Origin: Bacteroidota bacterium
GTDB taxonomy: Bacteria; Bacteroidota; Bacteroidia; J057; JAJTIE01
NCBI GenBank assembly: GCA_021300195.1
Contig: JAJTIE010000033.1
Coordinates: forward strand, 1 to 48,532
Length of the DNA stretch: 48,532 nucleotides
Reading direction: 5' to 3'
In this document: in pieces, positions 25,265 to 32,799 of the stretch
How the letters are laid out: every line of letters begins with the position of its first letter
Numbering within the stretch: the first letter of the stretch is position 1
Made by a program: the position numbers and the translations under genes
The notes under the pieces: generated by a model
Told to the model about the DNA's origin: nothing
What the model saw: only the letters and a program-made list of their open reading frames with translations
Database searches by the model: none

Positions 25265-25735
25265 CTAGGTTTCCAGGGTCAGTTCGCGGTCTATTCCGCA
25301 CTCTAGCGAGATGAAGGTCTCGGTTCGCTCCACCCCCTCTATTACCTGTATCTTGTCGTTCAGCACCTCGCGCAGGTGGCGGGTGTCTCGGCACACAATT
25401 TTGGCATACATGTTATACATGCCCGTGGTGTAGTGCAGCTCCACAATCTCGGGTATGGTGCGTAGCTGGTGCAGTGCCTTGGCGTATACCGAGCCTTTTT
25501 CCAGGTAGATACCCAGGAAGGCCAATACGTCGAAGCCCAGGCGTGCATAGTCTACCACCAGGCGGCTACCCAGCACAATTCCGGCTTCCTGCATTTTCTT
25601 CATTCGCACGTGTATGGTACCGCCGGATACCTTTAGCTCGCGGGCAATGTCTGTGTAAGGTATGCTGGCATCGTGCAGCAGCATTTGCAGGATATTCTTA
25701 TCCAGTTCGTCCAGGCTAGGCTTGTGTTCGCTCAT
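25265..25735 (-). CDS. Lrp/AsnC family transcriptional regulator
   Basis: A 156-aa regulator with an N-terminal winged helix-turn-helix (about 8-60; LDELDKNILQMLLHDASI then YTDIARELKVSGGTIHVRM) and a C-terminal RAM ligand-binding domain (about 68-150; GIYLEKGSVYAKAL, HYTTGMYNMYAKI). Members sense amino acids or related metabolites and act as dimers or octamers. The effector is unknown, and no biosynthetic operon adjoins it. It has the second-best promoter in the window (CTTG-N19-TAATTTTG). The 73-nt gap to rsmI holds nothing obvious. Confidence 0.93.
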   Translation of the reverse strand: MSEHKPSLDELDKNILQMLLHDASIPYTDIARELKVSGGTIHVRMKKMQEAGIVLGSRLVVDYARLGFDVLAFLGIYLEKGSVYAKALHQLRTIPEIVELHYTTGMYNMYAKIVCRDTRHLREVLNDKIQVIEGVERTETFISLECGIDRELTLET

Positions 25736-25774
25736 GGCGGAATACAGGATTAATAGAGTTTAGTCAACGGCGCG

Positions 25775-25805
25775 CAAAATTACCCGCTATCTGGTCAAAG
25801 ACAAG
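25775..25805 (-). promoter_or_regulatory. Promoter of the Lrp/AsnC gene (CTTG-N19-TAATTTTG)
   Basis: A perfect TAnnTTTG box at 25775-25782 has a TTG-containing -33 element (CTTG, 25802-25805) at 19-nt spacing, close to the Bacteroidota consensus. The predicted leader is about 33 nt. Confidence 0.65.
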
Positions 25806-25826
25806 GCCATTTATCGATGTTTTCAG

Positions 25827-26861
25827 CTATTTAACAAACATTTTACCTACAATCGGCAGGTGGTCGCTCATACCACCGGCATAGTGTGTGCCCCAGTAGG
25901 TGCGGTGCATATAGGGTCCATCCCGGCCCTGCCGTAGCAGCTGGCGCTGGCCGGCGTTCCAGGCCATCAGGCTAGCAGGGTCTGTCGTAAGGGCGTGGTC
26001 TAGCAGCTCGCCCCGGCCCTGGTACAGGTAGGTATAGGCCTCAGGGCCGTCTGCATTCATATCGAAGAGCATAAAGGGAGGCTCCTCTGGCGAATTTCCG
26101 CACACGCCCTGCTGCCAGATGGCTACTGCCCCCAGGCCCAGGCGCAGGCTGGCATTGTGGGGTTCGTCGTTCAGGTCGCCCAGGATGAGCACCTGGGTGG
26201 TGGGCGCCTGCAGCAGCACACTATCCAGGTGGTGGCGTAGCACCCGGGCCGCCTGTAGCCGGTAGGTAGAGTCTTGGTAGCGGCTGGGCCAGTGTGCCAG
26301 GTAGAGGGCCAGGGCCTGGCCCGTGGGGAGTAGGCCAGATAGGTACAGCATAGCGCGTGTGCGGTGCCCGGGTGCCCAGGGGAAGTGTATGGGCAGGGTG
26401 TGTACCGCCTGTAGCCGGATGCGGCCCGTATCCAGCAGGCAGGCCACCTGCAGCCCGCGGGCATCGCTGCCGGCTGCATGCAGCAGGGCATGGTGCCGGG
26501 CCCAGGGCAGGCGGGCCTGCAGGGCGGCCAGCACAGCAGCATCCTGTTCTACCTCGGCCAGGCCCACCAGGGCCGGAGCCACCCCTAGTTCATCGGCCAG
26601 CTGGCGGTACAGGCTGGCCAGCGAATCCAGCTTGGCGGTATAGCGCCCCTGCGTCCACTGCTGGGCCCCCAGGGGTGTAAAGGCGTCGTCGCCAGGACCA
26701 GGTGCGTCCAGGGTGTCAAACAGGTTCTCGGCATTGTGCCAGATAAAGGCCAGGCTATCCTGCGCCCGCGCCGGAGCCAGTGCCAGCAACCACAGTCCCA
26801 TGCAAAAACCCAATCCGGCGGAGCCCAGGCGGGCAGTACATCGTTCCAGCACAGGCCACAT
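25827..26861 (-). CDS. Secreted endonuclease/exonuclease/phosphatase family protein
   Basis: A 344-aa EEP-fold protein with an N-terminal signal peptide ending near PARAQD (about 32-34). The EEP motifs are in order: WHNAENLFDT (about 41-50), ALVGLAEVEQD with the metal-binding Glu (about 98), ILGDLNDEP (catalytic Asp/Asn, about 230-238), ELLDHALT and GMSDHLPIVGK near the C-terminus (catalytic Asp-His). Substrate could be nucleic acid or a phospho-compound; export suggests an extracellular or periplasmic hydrolase. The ATG at 26861 lies 5 nt after a promoter box; an ATG at 26801 would also leave a short signal peptide. Confidence 0.88.
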   Translation of the reverse strand: MWPVLERCTARLGSAGLGFCMGLWLLALAPARAQDSLAFIWHNAENLFDTLDAPGPGDDAFTPLGAQQWTQGRYTAKLDSLASLYRQLADELGVAPALVGLAEVEQDAAVLAALQARLPWARHHALLHAAGSDARGLQVACLLDTGRIRLQAVHTLPIHFPWAPGHRTRAMLYLSGLLPTGQALALYLAHWPSRYQDSTYRLQAARVLRHHLDSVLLQAPTTQVLILGDLNDEPHNASLRLGLGAVAIWQQGVCGNSPEEPPFMLFDMNADGPEAYTYLYQGRGELLDHALTTDPASLMAWNAGQRQLLRQGRDGPYMHRTYWGTHYAGGMSDHLPIVGKMFVK

Positions 26862-26866
26862 AGACC

Positions 26867-26874
26867 CAAATCTA
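26867..26874 (-). promoter_or_regulatory. TAnnTTTG -7 element abutting the EEP-family gene
   Basis: The minus strand reads TAGATTTGGGTCTATG: 5 nt separate the box from the first ATG (26861). A transcript from it would be leaderless for that ATG, or have a leader of about 60 nt if 26801 is used. Confidence 0.5.
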
Positions 26875-26983
26875 CGGCATTTTTTCAGGCCTGTGCACTG
26901 CACACAGGCGTAGCCAGGCCAGTACCAGATGGGGGTGGAGAACTAAGCCTGGGCGCAAGCAGGCCTGGTACGTAGCTTTAGGC

Positions 26984-27859
26984 ATGCGTACCCTACTAAC
27001 CCTATGCCTGCTGAGCTGCCTGGCGGCGGCCCTGCACAGTGGCTGTGTGCCCAAGAAAAAGTATGTGGCCCTGCTAGCGGCACGAGACAGCCTGCAGCTG
27101 GCCCATAGCCTGAAGGCGCAACAGCTGGCCGAAACGCTGGATGCGCGCGATAGCCTGCAGCAGCTGAAAGAACGATTGGCAGATGCCCTGCTGGAGACCA
27201 CCCAGGCGCGCGACCGCCTGCAGGCTAGCTACGACGAGCTGAGTGCTACCAACCTGGACCAGGCCGAACGATTCGGCAAGGCGCTGGAGCTGAAAACCGC
27301 CGAGCTAAAACACCAGGAAGCCCTGCTGGCCGAGCGCGAAGCCCGGCTAAGCCTGCTAGAGGCACGGATTGCAGCCCAACAGAAACAGCAAAACCGCCTG
27401 CTGGAAACACTGCGGAAAGCGCTGGATGGCTACCAGGCCTCGCAGCTGAGCCTGGAACTAAAAGACGGACAGGTGTACCTATCCCTCTCGGATAAGCTGC
27501 TATTCGGCTCGGGCTCTGCCGAGCTGGGCCAGGAGGGAAAGGCGGCGCTGAAACAAGTGGCAGAGGTACTGCGGGCAGACACCAGCCTGCACATACGGGT
27601 GGAGGGCCACACCGATACCGACCCCATACGCACCAGCTGCCTGGCCGATAACTGGGACCTGAGCGTGGTGCGCGCCACTGCCGTGGTGCGCCTGCTTAGC
27701 ACGGGCTATGCCATAGACCCCAGGCGACTGACGGCAGCGGGAAAGGGTGCCCACCAGCCGATAGCCCCGAACGAAAGCCGCGCCCAGAAAGCCCTGAACC
27801 GACGCACCGAGCTGATAATAGCCCCGCAACTAGCCGGGCTATACGAGCTGCTGAAGTAG
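26984..27859 (+). CDS. OmpA-family peptidoglycan-associated lipoprotein with coiled coil
   Basis: A 291-aa protein with a type II signal peptide (hydrophobic about 4-17, lipobox HSGC, Cys21), a long Ala/Leu/Glu/Gln-rich coiled coil (about 28-150) and a C-terminal OmpA-like domain (about 165-285). The domain contains LLFGSGSAELGQEGK, EGHTDTDP and NWDLSVVRATAVVRLL, with the Asp and Arg that bind diaminopimelate in the family. It probably tethers the outer membrane to the cell wall. It stands alone between the divergent EEP gene and the CHU_C gene. Confidence 0.9.
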   Translation: MRTLLTLCLLSCLAAALHSGCVPKKKYVALLAARDSLQLAHSLKAQQLAETLDARDSLQQLKERLADALLETTQARDRLQASYDELSATNLDQAERFGKALELKTAELKHQEALLAEREARLSLLEARIAAQQKQQNRLLETLRKALDGYQASQLSLELKDGQVYLSLSDKLLFGSGSAELGQEGKAALKQVAEVLRADTSLHIRVEGHTDTDPIRTSCLADNWDLSVVRATAVVRLLSTGYAIDPRRLTAAGKGAHQPIAPNESRAQKALNRRTELIIAPQLAGLYELLK

Positions 27860-27938
27860 GAAATGCCCATAGGCAACCTGCCGCAGGGCTGCCCGGTAAC
27901 CGTTCAGACCCGAAAATGAACCGTTCGCTCAGTTCGCG

Positions 27939-27946
27939 TATCTTTG
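27939..27946 (+). promoter_or_regulatory. TAnnTTTG -7 element for the CHU_C protein gene
   Basis: The plus strand reads TATCTTTG, 47 nt before the ATG at 27994. No TTG is found at the -33 position. Confidence 0.5.
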
Positions 27947-27993
27947 TCCCATATTCTGCGTAGATTTCTTCAGACTTCAACCAAAAGATTAAA

Positions 27994-28404
27994 ATGGCTA
28001 TGATCCAGCTCCATCGTCCACCAGGTTTACCGGCCCTACTGCTGCCGGTGCTCCTGCTGCTGGCCGGGCTATGCGGAATGGCCCACGCCCAGCAGGACAA
28101 AACGCAGAATGGCCGCACCGTCATCATCCCCCAGGATGACCAGCCTGCCTACTACAATGCCTTCACCCCGAATGGAGATGGCATTAATGATGTATTCAGC
28201 CCAAGCCAGCAGGTTAGCAACTATACCATCCTGGTGTATGACCGCTGGGGCAACGAGGTGTATAGTGGCACCCAGGCCCAGCCCTGGGCGGGCCAGGGCC
28301 GCAGTGGCCAGGCACCCGAGGGGGTGTATGTGTACCAGATGCGGGGACGTACCCTGGAGGGAGACAGCATACGGCATGTGGGCACCATAACGCTGCTGCG
28401 TTAG
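27994..28404 (+). CDS. Stand-alone gliding motility-associated C-terminal (CHU_C) domain protein
   Basis: A 136-aa protein made of a signal peptide (about 1-32, cleavage after MAHA) and a single CHU_C/type B type-IX-secretion sorting domain. The domain starts at NAFTPNGDGINDVFSP (about 55-70) with the Ca-binding-like NGDGIND, then YTILVYDRWGNEVY (about 75-88), PEGVYVYQMR and a final GTITLLR. CHU_C normally sits at the end of large secreted proteins and directs them through the type IX system; here almost nothing precedes it. The ATG at 27994 has the promoter at 27939-27946. It converges on cdsA across 16 nt. Confidence 0.88.
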   Translation: MAMIQLHRPPGLPALLLPVLLLLAGLCGMAHAQQDKTQNGRTVIIPQDDQPAYYNAFTPNGDGINDVFSPSQQVSNYTILVYDRWGNEVYSGTQAQPWAGQGRSGQAPEGVYVYQMRGRTLEGDSIRHVGTITLLR

Positions 28405-28420
28405 CCGGGCAGAACCCAGA

Positions 28421-29341
28421 TTAAAGACCAAACAAGCCCGAGAGGCGCAGGAGCAGATACACGGGCATGGCCAGCAGGAAGCCATCGAAGCGGTCGTAGA
28501 AGCCGCCATGGCCGGGCAGCAGGCTCCCACTGTCTTTCACCGAGGCACGGCGCTTTAGGGCCGACTGCAGGAAGTCGCCCGCAGTGGTGGCCAAGGCCAG
28601 TATCCCTCCGGTCAGTATCCCTCCGGCCATATCCTCCTGCTGCAGGGCAAGGCCCAGCAGCATGCAGCCTAGCACGCTGCCTGCCAGCCCCTCCCAGCTT
28701 TTCTTGGGGCTAATGGCAGGCCAGATGGGGTGCCGCCCCAGGCTGCGACCCACAAAGTAGCCGCAGGTATCGGAACACCATACAAATAGCAGGGGGGCCA
28801 GGGCCAATAGGTAGGCATGCCTGCCGTAAATATCTTCATCAAACAAGAACATGGCAAGCCATAATACAAAGGGCAGTGTTGTATATATACTACCCGACAA
28901 CGTGTAAACAATGCGCCCCAAGCGTGCGCGAAAGGCCAAAAGAAGTACCGAGAGAGGTAAAAGCGCAAATAGGACAACCGCCAGGATCACCTTACTGTTG
29001 TAGCTGCCTATGGGTCCTGAAAAAGTACCTTTGGGAGCATCGGGTTTAGGGTAATGAAAGGAGAAAACAGCATCCAGGTTGTTCATCCCAAAACAACCCG
29101 ATATCCAAGAACTTGCCTCATCTACCAGCACAAGTAAACCCAAAAAGACGAAAAGCTGAAACAACATGAGCCCGGCTACCACCCAACGAGCGGCTATACG
29201 AAGCCGCAAAAACTCCCAGTACACCAGGCCGGCTAGCAGGCTACAGGCCAGCATAGCACTATAGGGAGAAACAAATAGTAGCGTAAGCAGCAGGGCACCC
29301 CCCAGCAGGGCGGTAAGAATGCGTTGGCTCAGGTTCGTCAT
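28421..29341 (-). CDS. cdsA: Phosphatidate cytidylyltransferase
   Basis: CdsA makes CDP-diacylglycerol from phosphatidate and CTP, the precursor of bacterial phospholipids. The 306-aa polytopic protein has the C-terminal family signature: CSDTCGYFVGRSLGRHP (about 189-205), ISPKKSWEGLAGS (210-222), then GDFLQSALKRRASVKDSG and LPGHGGFYDRFDG (about 280-292). A polar loop of about 40 residues (76-115) between early helices is longer than in many CdsA proteins. Its ATG overlaps the CPBP stop as ATGA, so the two genes are translationally coupled. Confidence 0.95.
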   Translation of the reverse strand: MTNLSQRILTALLGGALLLTLLFVSPYSAMLACSLLAGLVYWEFLRLRIAARWVVAGLMLFQLFVFLGLLVLVDEASSWISGCFGMNNLDAVFSFHYPKPDAPKGTFSGPIGSYNSKVILAVVLFALLPLSVLLLAFRARLGRIVYTLSGSIYTTLPFVLWLAMFLFDEDIYGRHAYLLALAPLLFVWCSDTCGYFVGRSLGRHPIWPAISPKKSWEGLAGSVLGCMLLGLALQQEDMAGGILTGGILALATTAGDFLQSALKRRASVKDSGSLLPGHGGFYDRFDGFLLAMPVYLLLRLSGLFGL

Positions 29342-30321
29342 GCTTGATCGGGAGTAGAGGGAGGGGGTAGAGCATGGCCCGGGGAGGGAGACGCGAGGCT
29401 ACGCGGGCCCTGCCGGCGGAGGTTCTGGTGGATGTAGAGCCACAGCAGGGGTGCAAGCGCCAGGGCGGCAGCAGCACCCAGGGCCAGCGGCACCTGCGCC
29501 TCTTGCTGCTCCAGCTCGGCAGGCCAGCCCCAGTGTGCCACCCCGTAAATGGCCAGCACGCCCACCGCATTGTGGGCCGCATGGGCTACCACAGCGGGCC
29601 ACAGGCTGCCGCTATAGTACACCAGGTAGCCAAACAGCGCACCCAAACCCATGCGATAAAAGAAACCAAAAAACTGGAAGTGGATAAAGCTGAACAAGAG
29701 CGCGGTAAGCCAGATAGCCACATGCGGATTCCACATGCGGCGGCAGGTACTCTGTAAGTAGCCACGAAAGAAGAGCTCTTCCATCACGGCAGGGGTGAGT
29801 GCTACCACCAGCAGGTTTACGGCCAAATCCTCCCTCAGCAGGGCCTGCTGCAGCAGCCCTGCGCGGGCCTCCATGTCTCGTATGGCCGCCTCCACTGCCT
29901 CCAGGCCTGCAGGCAGGGCAAAGGCATCGGGCTGTATGGCTGTGAGCGACAGCAGCGGGATGCCCAGCAGCGCCAGGGGTACCGCCAGCCACAGGCTGCC
30001 GCGCCAGGCCGGTGGGGCCAGCTGCAGCTCCTGCCGGGTGCTGCCCGCAGCACGAGCCAGCACCCAGGCCAGTGCCCCAAAGGCTACCAGCTGGGTGCTA
30101 AAAAGCTGTAGCTTGAGCCAGGGCAAGGCCGCTGCCGGGAGTGCCCCTCCGGCAGTCATCAGCTCCAGCAGCGGGTAGCCAGATAGGAGGCCGAACAAGG
30201 ACAACAGACCAAAGGGCAATAGAATCTGCTGCAACAGGAAGACCAGACCCAGGCCCAGCAGCAAGACCGAGCTGGGCGGGAACAGGGAGCGACCAAAAGG
30301 ACTGTCGGCCGGGTAGCGCAT
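29338..30321 (-). CDS. CPBP family intramembrane metalloprotease
   Basis: A 327-aa membrane protein of the Abi/CAAX-protease-and-bacteriocin-processing family. The three motifs are EELFFRGY (181-188), FSFIHFQF with His214, and HAAHN (247-251). These Glu/His residues form the intramembrane metal site in the Rce1-like fold. In bacteria such proteins process or immunise against peptides, but the substrate here is unknown. The frame runs far upstream to 30816 antisense to hslV; the ATG at 30321 is the true start because it precedes the first helix and lies 3 nt after a perfect promoter box. cdsA follows with a 4-nt ATGA overlap. Confidence 0.9.
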   Translation of the reverse strand: MRYPADSPFGRSLFPPSSVLLLGLGLVFLLQQILLPFGLLSLFGLLSGYPLLELMTAGGALPAAALPWLKLQLFSTQLVAFGALAWVLARAAGSTRQELQLAPPAWRGSLWLAVPLALLGIPLLSLTAIQPDAFALPAGLEAVEAAIRDMEARAGLLQQALLREDLAVNLLVVALTPAVMEELFFRGYLQSTCRRMWNPHVAIWLTALLFSFIHFQFFGFFYRMGLGALFGYLVYYSGSLWPAVVAHAAHNAVGVLAIYGVAHWGWPAELEQQEAQVPLALGAAAALALAPLLWLYIHQNLRRQGPRSLASPSPGHALPPPSTPDQA

Positions 30322-30324
30322 GCA

Positions 30325-30332
30325 CAAAGATA
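30325..30332 (-). promoter_or_regulatory. TAnnTTTG -7 element 3 nt upstream of the CPBP protease ATG
   Basis: The minus strand reads TATCTTTGTGCATG, so the box ends 3 nt before the ATG. With the usual start site about 4-8 nt after the box the mRNA would be leaderless. No -33 TTTG is visible. Confidence 0.55.
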
Positions 30333-30384
30333 GACAGCAATGGTACGCAAGCAGCCTGCCACAGATTTTGATAGCTTTACGGTT

Positions 30385-30918
30385 ATGAAAATCCACGGAA
30401 CAACGGTGCTGGGTGTTATCCACAACGGGCAGGTGGCCCTGGGCGCAGACGGCCAGGCCACACTGGGCAATACGGTGATGAAAAACAATGTGCGCAAGGT
30501 GCGCAAGATGGCAGATGATAGCATCCTGGCCGGCTTTGCCGGCGGTACAGCCGATGCCTTTGCCCTGCTGGAGCGCTTTGAGGAGAAGCTGAACAAGCAC
30601 GGCAAGATCATGAAACGGGCGGCAATAGCCCTGGCTGCCGACTGGCGTACAGACCGCTACCTGAGGCGACTGGAGGCCATGCTGATCATCATGAACCGAG
30701 AGGAAGGCCTCATTATAAGCGGCACCGGAGATGTGCTGGAGCCGGAAGACCAGATCCTGGCCATTGGCAGCGGAGGTATGTATGCCCAGAGTGCAGCCAT
30801 GGCGCTGAAGCAGCATGCCCCCCAGCTATCTGCCGAAGAGCTGGTGCGGGCCTCGCTAAACATTGCAGCCGACATCTGCATCTATACCAACCACAACTTT
30901 ACGCTGCTGACCCTATAG
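30385..30918 (+). CDS. hslV: ATP-dependent protease subunit HslV (ClpQ)
   Basis: HslV is the proteasome-like peptidase that works with the HslU ATPase. From the ATG at 30385 the 177-aa product begins [11 protein letters not shown]; removal of the short propeptide exposes the catalytic Thr6 (Thr1 of the mature subunit). Family blocks are [20 protein letters not shown] (about 25-44), [11 protein letters not shown] (50-60), [15 protein letters not shown] and [11 protein letters not shown] near the end. The frame extends to an ATG at 30340, but that would add 15 residues before the propeptide. hslU is not in the window. The HsdR-N-like gene follows after 13 nt. Confidence 0.94.
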   Translation: MKIHGTTVLGVIHNGQVALGADGQATLGNTVMKNNVRKVRKMADDSILAGFAGGTADAFALLERFEEKLNKHGKIMKRAAIALAADWRTDRYLRRLEAMLIIMNREEGLIISGTGDVLEPEDQILAIGSGGMYAQSAAMALKQHAPQLSAEELVRASLNIAADICIYTNHNFTLLTL

Positions 30919-30931
30919 GGCCACGCCCGCC

Positions 30932-31393
30932 ATGCTGCCTGCCTACCCCTACCCTGCCACCGCCGATGGCCTGCTGTGGGACCCCATACGACGCTGCTAT
31001 GCCGAGGCCAAGCCCGAGGAGTGGGTACGGCAGCGCCTGCTCTTCGCGCTGCTCTCGCAGGTGCAGGTGCCCCCAGCCCGCATAGCCGTAGAGCGCAGGG
31101 TGCTATACATGGGTAGGCCGCGGCGCTTTGACGTGTTGGTATTCGACACAGCGGGCCGGGCTAGCCTGCTGTGCGAGTGTAAGGCACCGGGGGTACCCCT
31201 ATCGGCAACTGTGGCCCTACAGGCTGCCAGCTACAACCGGGAACTACAGGCACCCCTCGTCCTGCTAACCAATGGCGACCAGTGCCTGCTGCTGGATGCG
31301 CAAATGGCCAGACCTGAAGAAGAATGGAGCATCATCTGCCAAATTCTGCATCAAAAGATCCAACCACAAGCAGGGCCGAAAAGCACCCCATAA
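30932..31393 (+). CDS. HsdR N-terminal-like (PD-(D/E)XK) domain protein
   Basis: A 153-aa protein that is essentially one type I restriction HsdR-N-type nuclease fold. The PD-(D/E)XK core is seen as Asp67 in RRFDVLVFD and Glu82-x-Lys84 in LLCECKAP, followed by Gln97 and Tyr101 in ALQAASYN, the QxxxY element of RecB/HsdR nucleases. Bacteroidota carry such short orphan proteins without HsdM, HsdS or a helicase; their role is unknown to me. It follows hslV by 13 nt and may be cotranscribed. The 69 nt after it (31394-31462) hold no recognised element. Confidence 0.85.
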   Translation: MLPAYPYPATADGLLWDPIRRCYAEAKPEEWVRQRLLFALLSQVQVPPARIAVERRVLYMGRPRRFDVLVFDTAGRASLLCECKAPGVPLSATVALQAASYNRELQAPLVLLTNGDQCLLLDAQMARPEEEWSIICQILHQKIQPQAGPKSTP

Positions 31394-31462
31394 GCCAGCA
31401 ATCTGGTAGGGCCGGTATGCGGGCCTCGCGCTACCCGTATTAGATAACGGACAACAGGCACA

Positions 31463-32029
31463 CTACCTAAGCCTGCGGACAAGCAAACTTAGACACTGAA
31501 TAACCACCAATGAAGTGCCCAAAAGCGCCCAGCACAACTTCCAAACAGTTAGGCTGGAAGCCAGATAGGCCAAGGCCGGATTAAAGTCGGTGGGATTCGG
31601 TAGCATGGCAAGTGTAGCAAGGTTCTCCCAAATGTCTGCAGTAGCCAGCAGTGGCCCCCAGAACACCATGCCCACAGCAAACCGATACCAGCTACCATCC
31701 ATTGGGTTCAGCTTTACCAATAGCAGCTGAACGAAAAAAATAGTAGCCATCAGGCCAAAGATGAACACAAAGTCCAGGTACTGTGTCTCGATGTAGATAT
31801 CCAGGGTCTCATTCCGGATTAAGAACTGGTACCACGCGGCTACTTTTCCCGGACTAAAAGCCAGCTGTCCGGCAAATAGCTCTGGTGGATACTCCGATAG
31901 CGCATACTGTCTGTTTGCAGCGCGTAGACCCAGAACCAGTACGGCCACCGACACAGCGAGCGTAGCTAGCAAAACAGGGTAGGATAAACGATGGGCGAGT
32001 GCTTCAATTCTCCGATACAACCTTTTCAT
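31463..32029 (-). CDS. Four-helix integral membrane protein of unknown function
   Basis: From the ATG at 32029 the 188-aa product has a basic N-terminus (MKRLYRRIEALAHR), membrane segments at about 17-37, 84-105, 116-134 and 160-183, and a basic C-terminus (LLVRRLR). A conserved-looking motif ETQYLDFVFIFG (81-92) and Asp/Glu in ADIWEN (131-136) lie in or near membrane helices. I do not recognise the family. The frame reaches 32116, but that extension lacks the basic start. It is monocistronic; the 226-nt upstream gap (32030-32255) shows no clear promoter. Confidence 0.7.
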   Translation of the reverse strand: MKRLYRRIEALAHRLSYPVLLATLAVSVAVLVLGLRAANRQYALSEYPPELFAGQLAFSPGKVAAWYQFLIRNETLDIYIETQYLDFVFIFGLMATIFFVQLLLVKLNPMDGSWYRFAVGMVFWGPLLATADIWENLATLAMLPNPTDFNPALAYLASSLTVWKLCWALLGTSLVVIQCLSLLVRRLR

Positions 32030-32255
32030 CACATTTCTTTTAGGCTGTATAAACCAACAAAAAGAGCTGAAAAAGCCACCTGCACATAGGTTAAGATTTC
32101 CGCCCCTAGCTACCAAAGCAGCACAAACGCTTCGCGAGTATACCCCGGATGTTTTTTGTAAGGCACACGGAATGGCGCGTTATCGTGGAGCTTGGGAACG
32201 TTATGGCCCCCCTTTGCCTTCTATCTGCCCACAGCCTCGGGATTCATCTGCGATT

Positions 32256-32645
32256 CTAGTCGAAGAGCACCTCTTGTACCTGAATTTCAAACGGCACCTG
32301 CAGGATGGCCTGGTAGTCATGGCCAGTATCAATCATGTCTTCATCCGCCTCTTCGCATAGCCAGAGGATGGACACGCCATCGTTCTTCTGGTGGATGTCT
32401 TGGATGCGGCGAAAAACCTCCAGGATACACTTGGAGGAACTGGTGTTGAAGTACTCCAGCATAAAAACAAAGCGTGCCGAACCGGTGAGCCTAACCCCCT
32501 CTGTGTCCATCCAGTCGTAGATTTTCTGGTAAAAATCCATGGAATCTTCGGGGATGGACCTGCCGGTAAAAAGATACTCGCCTTTTTCCGGATCCAGTAC
32601 GATCTTGGGCGTTTTATCCGTCGGTTCTATATAGAGAGTTGCCAC
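32256..32645 (-). CDS. SiaC family regulatory phosphoprotein (DUF1987)
   Basis: A 129-aa cytoplasmic protein matching the SiaC/DUF1987 family: ATLYIEPTDKTPKIVLD at the start, GEYLFTGRSIPEDSMDFY (about 21-38), FVFMLEYFNTSSSKCIL (about 57-73, with the Ser/Thr cluster where SiaC is phosphorylated) and the acidic end. In Pseudomonas, SiaC is phosphorylated by SiaB and dephosphorylated by SiaA and activates a diguanylate cyclase; no siaA/siaB/siaD neighbour is present here. The start is GTG at 32645, which gives the family N-terminus; the frame continues to 32687 into a promoter box. Confidence 0.82.
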   Translation of the reverse strand: MATLYIEPTDKTPKIVLDPEKGEYLFTGRSIPEDSMDFYQKIYDWMDTEGVRLTGSARFVFMLEYFNTSSSKCILEVFRRIQDIHQKNDGVSILWLCEEADEDMIDTGHDYQAILQVPFEIQVQEVLFD

Positions 32646-32684
32646 AGTCTTCGCAGTTTTGGTACCAGCTGATCGACAAAGTAA

Positions 32685-32692
32685 CAAAATTA
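32685..32692 (-). promoter_or_regulatory. TAnnTTTG -7 element for the SiaC-like gene
   Basis: The minus strand reads TAATTTTG, with a second imperfect TACTTTG just downstream (32677-32683). The leader to the GTG at 32645 would be about 30 nt. The box lies across the upstream alternative start at 32687, favouring 32645. Confidence 0.5.
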
Positions 32693-32799
32693 ACGGACAG
32701 ACCGGTCTACTTGTTGCCCGCCAAAAGCAGATTGACCAACCGAAAGCAGATACCCGTACCCAGGCACCTGGGCTAGCGTACGGCTCTCTCCAACCCCGG

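Noticed and set aside
30322-30816. N-terminal extension of the CPBP protease antisense to hslV
   Set aside because: The extension has no membrane or family character, and a perfect promoter box lies directly before the ATG at 30321.
32172-32360. 62-aa plus-strand ORF upstream of the SiaC-like gene 3' end
   Set aside because: Half of it is antisense to the SiaC-like gene and the rest has no recognisable feature.
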